Positions 9,658-15,729 of a DNA stretch of 33,517 nucleotides are shown here, piece after piece. How positions within the stretch are numbered: the first letter of the stretch is position 1; every line of letters begins with the position of its first letter. Both the position numbers and the translations under genes were made by a program. Below the pieces are notes generated by a model. It was not told the DNA's origin. It saw nothing but the letters and a program-made list of their open reading frames with translations, and did not search any database. Source of the DNA: Myxococcales bacterium (GTDB lineage Bacteria > Myxococcota_A > Polyangia > Haliangiales > Haliangiaceae); NCBI GenBank assembly GCA_011526095.1, contig WYBA01000342.1, positions 1 to 33,517 on the forward strand, in the 5' to 3' direction.

Positions 9658-9713
9658 GCGCAGCCGGCCGACAACGGCCCGTGACGGGCGCTGCCGTGGA
9701 CGGGGGCGGGTGA

Positions 9714-9719
9714 TATACG
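9714..9719 (+). promoter_or_regulatory. Candidate -10 box for the uracil-DNA glycosylase operon
   Basis: TATACG, within GATATACGT, ends 6 nt before the GTG at 9726. It is one of the few AT-rich spots in this divergent spacer (9646-9725). No Shine-Dalgarno sequence precedes the GTG. Confidence 0.45.
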
Positions 9720-9725
9720 TCGCGG

Positions 9726-10388
9726 GTGCCGCGCACTCCCGACCGCCTGCGCCTGCTCCACGCCCACGTCGACCAGCTGCGTCAGTGTCGCGCGTGCCCC
9801 GACATGATCGGCCCGGTGGTGTCCGGCCGGCCGGTGCTGTCGCCGGTGATGCTGGTCGGCCAGGCGCCCGGCAACCGCGAGGGTCCGGCCGGCAAGCCGT
9901 TCGCGTGGACCGCGGGCAAGACGATGTTCGGCTGGTTCGCCCAGCTCGGGGTCGACGAGGAAGGGTTCCGCAGCCGCGTCTACATGGCCGCGGTGTGCCG
10001 CTGCTTCCCCGGCAAGGGCGCCAAGGGCGGCGACCGCGTGCCCTCGCCCGAGGAGATCGCGCGGTGCGGCGTGCACCTCGCCGCCGAGGTCGCGCTCGTC
10101 CGGCCGCGCCTGGTCGTCCCGGTCGGCAAGCTCGCGATCGCGCAGCTCTTGCCCGACGCGGCCCAGCTCGTCGACGTCGTCGGCGCGGTGCATCGCGTGA
10201 CGTGGCACGGCCACGCGTGCGACGTGCTGCCCCTGCCCCACCCCTCCGGCGCGTCGACCTGGCATCGCACCGAGCCGGGCAAGACGCTGCTGGCGCGGGC
10301 GCTGGCGCGGCTGGGGCAGCACGAGGCGTGGGGCGCGATCCGCGACGCCGGCCCGCGCGCGCTCGCCGCCGCGGAGGCGCGGGCGTGA
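9726..10388 (+). CDS. Uracil-DNA glycosylase superfamily protein (family 4-like, Fe-S)
   Basis: A 220-residue DNA repair enzyme. Family 4-type features are visible: two N-terminal cysteines in CRACPDM, motif 1 as GQAPGNREGPAGKPF, further cysteines at AAVCRCFPGK and IARCGVHL (together able to hold a 4Fe-4S cluster), and motif 2 as LPHPSG. The family excises uracil from deaminated DNA. The segment after GKPF reads AWTAGK rather than the usual VGRAG, so specificity may differ, as in the wider family 4/5/UdgX group. The start is GTG at 9726. Its stop overlaps the GTG of the ArgE-like gene (GTGA), so a repair gene leads an operon otherwise concerned with arginine synthesis. Confidence 0.85.
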   Translation: MPRTPDRLRLLHAHVDQLRQCRACPDMIGPVVSGRPVLSPVMLVGQAPGNREGPAGKPFAWTAGKTMFGWFAQLGVDEEGFRSRVYMAAVCRCFPGKGAKGGDRVPSPEEIARCGVHLAAEVALVRPRLVVPVGKLAIAQLLPDAAQLVDVVGAVHRVTWHGHACDVLPLPHPSGASTWHRTEPGKTLLARALARLGQHEAWGAIRDAGPRALAAAEARA

Positions 10389-11482
10389 CCGCGCTGGTCG
10401 ACCTCTTGTGCGAGCTGATCCGGCTGCGCACGGAGAACCCGGGCGGCGACGAGCTCGCGCTGTGCCGCCACGTCGCGACGCTGCTGGCGGCGCGCGGCGC
10501 CGACGAGGTGCGCGCGGTCGAGACCGGGCGCGCCGCCGGCGGCCCCGGCGGCTACGTCTACGCCCGGTGGGGCGCGCCGACGCTGGTGCTCAACGCCCAC
10601 GTCGACACCGTCCCGGCCAACACCGGGTGGCGCCGCGATCCGTGGACGCCGGTGATCGAGGACGGCCGGGTGTGGGGGCTCGGCGCCGCCGACACCAAGG
10701 GCGCGATCGCCGCGATCGTCGACGCCGTCGGGCGGCAGCGCCCGCGCGACGCCGCCGTGCTGTTCTCCGGCGACGAGGAGCGCGGCACCGCCGCGGTGCG
10801 CGGGTTCCTCGCCTCGCCGCTCGCCCGCGGGATCCGCCGCGCGATCGTGTGCGAGCCGACCTCGCGCCGCGCCGGGACGCGCCACCGCGGCGTGCTCGCC
10901 TACGCGGCGCGCGTGCGCGGCGCCGGCGGCCACAGCTCGAACGCCGACCGCATGCCGGCGCCGATCGTCACGATGGCGCGGCTCGCGGTCGCGCTCGACG
11001 AGCTCGGCCGCGCCCACCGCGACCGCGGCCCCGCCGGGATGACCGGCCTGTGCCTCAACGTCGCGGCGCTCGACGGCGGCGTCGCGTTCAACGTCGTCCC
11101 CGACGCCGCGTCGCTGTCGTGGTCGATCCGCCCGGCGCCGGGGTTCGACGAGGCCGCGTGGGACGCCGAGGTCGCGGCGCGCGCCCGCGCGATCGACCCG
11201 GCGATCACGATCGAGCGCCGGATCGACCACGCGCCGTTCGGCTCGTCCGACGCCGCCGGGCTCGCCGCGCTGCTCGGCGACATGCCGCGCGAGGTCGTCG
11301 CGCTCGACTTCTGGACCGAGGCCGCGCTGTACGAGGCGGCCGGGATCGCCGCGGTCGTGATCGGCCCGGGCGACATCGGCCACGCCCACGCGCCCGACGA
11401 GTCGGTCGCGATCGACGACCTCGAGTGGGCGGCCGCGGGGTTCGCCGCCGCGCTCGCGCGCCACGCGGACGGCACCCCGTGA
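10385..11482 (+). CDS. M20 family deacetylase (ArgE/DapE-like; probably acetylornithine deacetylase)
   Basis: A 365-residue cytoplasmic dizinc amidohydrolase. Motifs in order: LNAHVDTVP (His ligand and the following Asp), GLGAADTKGAIAAI (bridging Asp), FSGDEERG (general-base Glu and ligand Glu), CEPTS, GHSS of the dimerisation domain, and GPGDIGHAHAPDESV (last His ligand). The final motif resembles ArgE (GPGSIxxAHxPDE) more than DapE. The N-acetylglutamate synthase downstream also supports ArgE, which removes acetyl from N-acetylornithine to give ornithine. The GTG start at 10385 overlaps the glycosylase stop by 4 bp. The DapE alternative (succinyl-diaminopimelate) cannot be excluded. Confidence 0.78.
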   Translation: MTALVDLLCELIRLRTENPGGDELALCRHVATLLAARGADEVRAVETGRAAGGPGGYVYARWGAPTLVLNAHVDTVPANTGWRRDPWTPVIEDGRVWGLGAADTKGAIAAIVDAVGRQRPRDAAVLFSGDEERGTAAVRGFLASPLARGIRRAIVCEPTSRRAGTRHRGVLAYAARVRGAGGHSSNADRMPAPIVTMARLAVALDELGRAHRDRGPAGMTGLCLNVAALDGGVAFNVVPDAASLSWSIRPAPGFDEAAWDAEVAARARAIDPAITIERRIDHAPFGSSDAAGLAALLGDMPREVVALDFWTEAALYEAAGIAAVVIGPGDIGHAHAPDESVAIDDLEWAAAGFAAALARHADGTP

Positions 11483-11585
11483 GCGCCGCGAACGGAATCC
11501 GGGTCCGACCGAGATCGGGCGGGCGTCCACGCCCGGCCGATCGATCGATCGACGGGCCGACGGAGGTCGGCCCGTGAGCGCCGCG
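11476..11585. repeat. 15-bp direct repeat bracketing the spacer before N-acetylglutamate synthase
   Basis: CCCGTGAGCGCCGCG is found at 11476-11490, across the stop of the ArgE-like gene, and again at 11571-11585, across the start of the next gene. The copies are 95 bp apart, not a multiple of three. The first copy contains a GTGA that could once have been an overlapping start. The spacer also holds a GATC-rich run (about 11539-11552) and two hairpins. Confidence 0.7.
11552..11575 (+). promoter_or_regulatory. Hairpin presenting the ribosome binding site of N-acetylglutamate synthase
   Basis: A perfect 10-bp stem: arm ACGGGCCGAC at 11552-11561 and arm GTCGGCCCGT at 11566-11575, with a GGAG loop at 11562-11565. 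The loop is the core of the Shine-Dalgarno sequence, and the 3' arm includes the first two bases of the GTG start (11574). A second hairpin with a 7-bp inverted repeat lies at 11520-11535. The arrangement could control translation initiation. The effector, if any, is unknown. Confidence 0.6.
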
Positions 11586-12746
11586 GCGCCGCCCGCCGGC
11601 GAGCTCGACCCGCGCGCGCTCGTGCTGCGGTTCCTGGCGTCGATCGGGCGGCCCGACGAGGCGTCGCGCTACCTCGAGCTGTTCCGCGCCGCCGAGCCCG
11701 AGCGGTTCGCGATCCTCCACGTCTCGAACGCGCTGGTCCGCGCCGCCGAGGACGCGCTCGCCGTCGACCTGCGCGTGCTGGCCGAGGTCGGGCTGTGGCC
11801 CGTCGTGACGATGGGCGCGGTGCTGCCGCGCACCGCCGCGGCGCGCGCGGCGCGGCTCGCGGCGAAGCTGTCGCCGACCGTGCCGTGCGCCGTGGTCGCG
11901 CCCGGCGAGGTCGTGGCGACGGTGCGCGCCGGCAAGCTCGCGATCTGCCCGCTGTCGACGCCCGACGGCGACGATCGCGCCGCGACCGACGCGCGGTTCG
12001 ACGCGCTCGCGGCGCTCGCGAGCGCGCTCGAGACGCGCAAGCTGGTGTTCCTCGGCCGCCGCTCCGGCGTCCAGCCGCGCGACGGCCGCGTCGTGTCGAT
12101 CATCGACCTCACCCACGAGCGGGCCCACTTCGCCTCGCCCGAGGTGCTGACCGGCCAGCAGGCGCTGCTGCTGCGCCAGATCGACCGCATCCTCGACCGC
12201 GTCGGCCACCGGCTGTCGGTGTCGGTGACCTCGCCGTTCGACCTGCTGCGCGAGCTGTTCACGGTCAAGGGCGCCGGCACGCTGGTGCGGCGCGGGTCGT
12301 GGGTGTCGCGCCACGCCGGGTGGGACGCGGTCGACCGCGGCCGGCTGGTCGCGCTGATCGAGGAGGCGTTCGGGCGCAAGCTCGCGCCGGACTTCACCGC
12401 GCGCCCGGTGCGATCGATCTACGTCGCCGACGACTACCGCGGCGCCGCGGTGATCACCGACGCGCCGCTCGCGCCGTACCTGTCGAAGTTCGCGGTGACG
12501 CTCGAGGCGCGCGGCGACGGCGTCGGGCGCGATCTGTGGCGCGCGATGCAGGCCGACCTGCCGCGGCTGTTCTGGCGCAGCCGCGCCGACAACCCGATCA
12601 CCTCGTGGTACCGCGAGCAGTGCGACGGCCTGCAGCGCGTCCACGCGCACGGCGTCGCCTGGGTCGTGCTGTGGCGGGGCCTGTTGCCCGACGAGCTGCC
12701 CGCGGCGATCGCCCACTGCACGACCGCGGCGCAGGACTTCGAGTAG
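11574..12746 (+). CDS. N-acetylglutamate synthase with degenerate kinase domain (NAGS, DUF619 type)
   Basis: A 390-residue enzyme catalysing acetyl-CoA plus glutamate to N-acetylglutamate, the first step of arginine synthesis. Residues about 1-230 follow the amino-acid-kinase fold of the bacterial/vertebrate-like NAGS-K group, but the phosphate-binding KVGGA is replaced by HVSNA and the HGAGPQ block by TMGAVLP, so kinase activity is very unlikely. Residues about 240-390 are the GNAT-type NAGS domain: LFTVKGAGTLVRRG, SIYVADDYRGAAVI, YLSKFAVTLEARGDGVGRDLW, LFWRSRADNPITSWY. The GTG start at 11574 is supported by GGAGG at 11562-11566, which sits in a hairpin loop. Together with the ArgE-like gene upstream this suggests a linear acetyl-ornithine route. 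Confidence 0.85.
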   Translation: MSAAAPPAGELDPRALVLRFLASIGRPDEASRYLELFRAAEPERFAILHVSNALVRAAEDALAVDLRVLAEVGLWPVVTMGAVLPRTAAARAARLAAKLSPTVPCAVVAPGEVVATVRAGKLAICPLSTPDGDDRAATDARFDALAALASALETRKLVFLGRRSGVQPRDGRVVSIIDLTHERAHFASPEVLTGQQALLLRQIDRILDRVGHRLSVSVTSPFDLLRELFTVKGAGTLVRRGSWVSRHAGWDAVDRGRLVALIEEAFGRKLAPDFTARPVRSIYVADDYRGAAVITDAPLAPYLSKFAVTLEARGDGVGRDLWRAMQADLPRLFWRSRADNPITSWYREQCDGLQRVHAHGVAWVVLWRGLLPDELPAAIAHCTTAAQDFE

Positions 12747-12751
12747 CCCGT

Positions 12752-12764
12752 CGCCCGTCGGGCG
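12752..12764. terminator. Weak bidirectional hairpin between convergent genes
   Basis: CGCCC (12752-12756) pairs with GGGCG (12760-12764) around a GTC loop in the 33-bp gap between two convergent genes. There is no T tract, so terminator function is only suggested by position. Confidence 0.3.
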
Positions 12765-12779
12765 GGGCGAGGCACGCCC

Positions 12780-13415
12780 TCAATCAGCGTCGCGGTTGAT
12801 GCGGTACAGGTCGTGCTGCGAGATCACCGTGCCCTGCGGCCGCCGCATGTCGGGCACGTCCGGCGCGGGAGCGCGCAGCGCGCGGATCGCGGCGACGATG
12901 CAGTCCTCGGTGGCGGCGTCGTTCATCGTCGAGCCGACCTTGACGACGTCCTCGATCACGAGCTGCCCGGCGCGGACGACGAGCGTGTAGTCGAGCGTGA
13001 TCTCGCCGGTGCCGTCGGGGCCGTCGTAGCACGCCGCGGCGGCGGCGTTCAGCTCGAACCGCATCCGGCGGACACGGTAGGTCAGCCGCTCCTCCTCGTT
13101 GACGCCGTCGTCGGGCGCGACGATCTCGCGGAAGGTGCCGGGCAGCCCGTCCTCCTTCCACTTCTTCACGCTCGGCGAGGGGTCGGACAGGTCCTGGCCG
13201 TTGATGTAGACGCGCCCCGCCTCCGGGTCGCTCGGCCCGCCCGCGCGCTGCTTGACCGGCGCGCGGCGCGACGTCGCCTGCGGCACGGGCTGCGCGCGCG
13301 ACGGCGCGGCGCCGGCGGCGGCGGGCGCGGGCGCCTCGTCCGTGCCGCGGAGCAGGACGAAGCCGGCGACCGCCGCTGCGGCCAGCCCACCGACGACGAA
13401 CCAGCGGGTGCGCAT
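12780..13415 (-). CDS. AgmX/PglI C-terminal domain-like envelope protein
   Basis: A 211-residue protein with one N-terminal membrane helix (about 5-23), an Ala/Pro linker, then a globular domain. Residues about 130-200 resemble the myxobacterial AgmX/PglI C-terminal domain: AACYDGPDGTGEITLDYTL, then VGSTMNDAATEDCIVAAIRAL. Two cysteines are placed as in that family (C in ACYD and C in EDCIV) and could form a disulfide. AgmX and PglI are linked to gliding motility in Myxococcus, but this domain also occurs in many proteins of unknown role. The ATG at 13415 has TAACCA exactly 6 nt upstream and only a poor ribosome binding site. It is divergent from the lipoprotein gene at 13532. Confidence 0.6.
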   Translation of the reverse strand: MRTRWFVVGGLAAAAVAGFVLLRGTDEAPAPAAAGAAPSRAQPVPQATSRRAPVKQRAGGPSDPEAGRVYINGQDLSDPSPSVKKWKEDGLPGTFREIVAPDDGVNEEERLTYRVRRMRFELNAAAAACYDGPDGTGEITLDYTLVVRAGQLVIEDVVKVGSTMNDAATEDCIVAAIRALRAPAPDVPDMRRPQGTVISQHDLYRINRDAD

Positions 13416-13421
13416 ACTCCC

Positions 13422-13427
13422 TGGTTA
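13422..13427 (-). promoter_or_regulatory. Candidate -10 box for the AgmX-like gene
   Basis: TAACCA on the minus strand ends 6 nt before the ATG at 13415, the same spacing as at several other genes here. The intervening GGGAGT is also weakly purine-rich, so a leadered mRNA is not excluded. Confidence 0.38.
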
Positions 13428-13500
13428 CGGGATCGCGCGCGCGGGTGCAACTGGGACTCCTCGCCGGACTCGGCTCCCCAACCGAGCCGGGAATGGTCCC

Positions 13501-13515
13501 GGCACGTCCCGTGCT
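13501..13515 (+). promoter_or_regulatory. Sigma-54-like -24/-12 element or palindromic operator
   Basis: GGCACGTCCCGTGCT places GG and GC exactly 10 nt apart, as in the sigma-54 consensus TGGCACG-N4-TTGC, with mismatches at the leading T and one T of the -12 part. It is also an inverted repeat (GCACG / CGTGC, 3-nt spacer). Predicted transcription start would be only about 6 nt before the ATG at 13532, and a competing TACGAT box lies at 13517-13522, so this is tentative. Confidence 0.3.
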
Positions 13516-13531
13516 TTACGATCGCGACGCC

Positions 13532-14623
13532 ATGCTCCACCGAGTCGCTCGCCTCTCCGCGCTCGCCGCCGCGCTCGCCGCCAGCGCGTGCAAGGACAGC
13601 CCTGCCCCCGCCGCCGGCGCCTCGCCACAGGCCCGGACCGAGGTCGTAGCACCCCGCGCCGCCGCCTCGGACGGCGGTACCAGCGCCGCGGTCGACGCGG
13701 CCCCCGTCGCGCCCGAGGTCCACGGTGACAAGTGGGCCGACCCCGAGGACCCGGCGATGACCGGGGGCATGACCAAGTTCAAGGAGGCCTGGGTCTACGT
13801 CGACGGCCAGCCGATCGGCGTGCTGCGCGAGGCCGAGCTGCCGCCGATGCGCGAGGTGTGGGTCGAGCAGGTCGAGCTGCTCGACTTCAAGCGTGGGGAC
13901 ACCGGACCCCGCGAGCGCAAGTACCACATCCTGCGCTGGCGGGTCGCCGACTACCTCGAGGCCGCCGGCGTCGACCTGAAGAAGGTGAAGGCGCTGCTGC
14001 TGCACGGCGGCCGCGGCACCGCCGTCGTCTACGGCGACGACTTCCGCCGGCTCCGCGACCACATCCTGTTCGACCTCACCGGCAACACCAACCTCAAGCT
14101 CCGCGTGTTCCTCCCCGGCGACGAGCTGCTCCACACCAACACCAGCTACGACCGCTACGCCGGGATCTCGGTGATCGTCGACAAGCCGGTGCCCGACGTG
14201 AACGAGGAGAACGGGCTCGAGCTCGACGGCGTGCCGATCGACGGCATCCCCTACTACGGGCAGCCGCTGCGCGGCGGCATCCGCGTCTACGTCGACGGGC
14301 GGCTGGCGATGGTCATCAAGCGCAACTCGCTCGGCGACGAGGGCCGCGTCGAGCCGGGCAAGGACGTGTGGAGCGTGACCAAGATGCTCGCGGCGCGCGG
14401 GATCAAGCTGAAGAAGGTCGGCGCCGCGGATCTGGTCGACGTCGGCGAGCGCCTCGCGCGCATCGACGGCGCCGGGCTCGACGCGCTGACGTTCACGACC
14501 GAGGCGAAGGCCCAGGGCGCGGTCAAGCTGTCGACCGGCGCGGAGTCCAACGCGATCCTGATCTGGTCGGCGGGCAAGGTCCCGCCGGCGCGCGAGCTGC
14601 CGATCAAGCGCGTCAAGGAGTGA
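13532..14623 (+). CDS. Lipoprotein of unknown function with an internal repeat
   Basis: A 363-residue protein; I do not recognise the family. The ATG at 13532 begins a lipoprotein signal (LAAALAASAC then KDSP); the frame runs 29 codons further upstream without signal features. After an Ala-rich linker two similar segments appear: WVYVDGQPIGVLREAEL with WRVADYLEAAGVDLKKVKAL, and later RVYVDGRLAMVIKRNSL with WSVTKMLAARGIKLKKVGAA. This suggests an old internal duplication of a domain of about 100-120 residues. No metal, heme or catalytic signature is visible. The divergent gene at 13415 contains a short similar phrase, RVYINGQDL, which may be chance. A hairpin at 14730-14753 lies downstream. Confidence 0.65.
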   Translation: MLHRVARLSALAAALAASACKDSPAPAAGASPQARTEVVAPRAAASDGGTSAAVDAAPVAPEVHGDKWADPEDPAMTGGMTKFKEAWVYVDGQPIGVLREAELPPMREVWVEQVELLDFKRGDTGPRERKYHILRWRVADYLEAAGVDLKKVKALLLHGGRGTAVVYGDDFRRLRDHILFDLTGNTNLKLRVFLPGDELLHTNTSYDRYAGISVIVDKPVPDVNEENGLELDGVPIDGIPYYGQPLRGGIRVYVDGRLAMVIKRNSLGDEGRVEPGKDVWSVTKMLAARGIKLKKVGAADLVDVGERLARIDGAGLDALTFTTEAKAQGAVKLSTGAESNAILIWSAGKVPPARELPIKRVKE

Positions 14624-14655
14624 CCGCCGCGGGCGCCTCGCGCGCCCGCCCGCAC

Positions 14656-14734
14656 GGCGTTCGGGTCTCGACGAGGGAGGCGGGGCATGCCGGAGCGCGA
14701 GCCGCCTCCGCCGCGCCCGAAACGACCGAACGCC
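14656..14734. repeat. Nested inverted repeats in a convergent gap
   Basis: The 165-bp gap 14624-14788 has no gene. It contains an outer pair GGCGTTCGG (14656-14664) / CCGAACGCC (14726-14734) and an inner pair GAGGCGG (14677-14683) / CCGCCTC (14702-14708), with TTCGGG / CCCGAA (14660-14665 / 14716-14721) as an alternative outer pairing. It could fold as a branched RNA or mark a repeated palindromic element. Confidence 0.55.
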
Positions 14735-14753
14735 GCCCCTCGCGGGGCGGCGT
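14730..14753. terminator. Bidirectional terminator-like hairpin
   Basis: A 10-bp perfect stem, ACGCCGCCCC (14730-14739) with GGGGCGGCGT (14744-14753), around a TCGC loop. It lies between the ends of two convergent genes (14623 and 14789). No T tract follows, as is common in very GC-rich genomes. Confidence 0.5.
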
Positions 14754-14788
14754 CCGGCGCAACCGTCTAGCGTCTCAGTGCAACCCGC

Positions 14789-15682
14789 TCACTGCGCCGG
14801 CGGCACGGTCGGGAACCCGCCCGTGGCGCAGGTCCCGGCGAGGCGACGCGCCTCGGTGAGCTCGTAGAAGTCGTTCAGGTAGCCCATCTGGTTGCCGTCG
14901 GGGTTGTACGCCGGGTGGCCGACCGTGTTGGCCTTGGCCCGGAGCTTGGCCTCGTTGACCACGACCTTGTAGCCCGCGGTCGGGTCCGCGATGTTGATCG
15001 GCGTCGCGGTGAAGAACGTCGTGATGTACAGCTCGTAGCGGTTCATCTCGAACATCTGGTTCTGGTCGTCGCTGGCGTAGAAGCCGCCGGCGCCCTGGTT
15101 GTGGCAGCTCATGCACTGGCCACGATCCGAGCCCTTGTCGGCCCACTGGTACACCAGCGAGGAGCTCCAGTCGTCGATGCTCATGCACGACGACCACTGC
15201 GCGAGCGCCTCGCGCGAGGTCGTCGGCGTGGTGGTGCCCGTCGGCGGCGGATCGACGGGGACGACCCCGCGCTCCTCCGCCTCGGTCAGCAGCCACTCGA
15301 TGATGATGTCCTTCTCGCCCTGGGTCCACGCGCGGGCGTTGCCGCCGTCGTGCTCGCCCTTGTTGAGGAGGTTCGCCAGCCCCGGCTCGAAGCCGCCGGT
15401 GACCGACGGCTCGGCGATGACCGCGGCGTAGTAGCCCGTCGCGCCGCCGTTGCCCAGGAACTTGAGCGGGATGCCGTCGATCGGGCCGGTGTGGCACGCG
15501 GCGCACGCCGTGGTCAGCATCGGCGCGACGTCGGTGGTGAACATCGCCTGGCCGAGGCTCTCGGTCGGCTCGGGGTCGTCGTCGCCGTCGTCGTCGCCCG
15601 GGGGCATCGGGTCGAGCGACCCGACGCACGCGGCGCTTCCGAGGGCCATGGCGAGCGCGGCGAGGAAGTGAGTGGAGCGCAT
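14789..15682 (-). CDS. Cytochrome c-like lipoprotein with two CXXCH motifs
   Basis: A 297-residue exported protein. The ATG at 15682 is supported by GGAGGA (minus strand, 15691-15696) 8 nt upstream and by a lipoprotein signal ending in GSAAC. A short D/P/E-rich linker follows. Two heme motifs are visible: CAACH (TTACAACHTG-like context in the first quarter) and CMSCH (GQCMSCHNQGAGGF in the middle). Between them lie SSCMSIDDW and a Pro/Thr linker, so two cytochrome-like domains are likely. It is the second gene of an operon, 47 bp after the MYXO-CTERM protein. It probably sits on the outer membrane as part of an extracytoplasmic redox or surface complex. Not otherwise recognised. Confidence 0.7.
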   Translation of the reverse strand: MRSTHFLAALAMALGSAACVGSLDPMPPGDDDGDDDPEPTESLGQAMFTTDVAPMLTTACAACHTGPIDGIPLKFLGNGGATGYYAAVIAEPSVTGGFEPGLANLLNKGEHDGGNARAWTQGEKDIIIEWLLTEAEERGVVPVDPPPTGTTTPTTSREALAQWSSCMSIDDWSSSLVYQWADKGSDRGQCMSCHNQGAGGFYASDDQNQMFEMNRYELYITTFFTATPINIADPTAGYKVVVNEAKLRAKANTVGHPAYNPDGNQMGYLNDFYELTEARRLAGTCATGGFPTVPPAQ

Positions 15683-15729
15683 GGTGGGTATCCTCCGGGT
15701 GCGGGGGGTGTCGAGGTGGGGGGATGCGC

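Noticed and set aside
11539..11552. GATC-rich run as a replication or methylation site cluster
   Set aside because: Two to three overlapping GATC within CGATCGATCGATC is a short simple repeat; no DnaA boxes or dnaA/dnaN genes are near.
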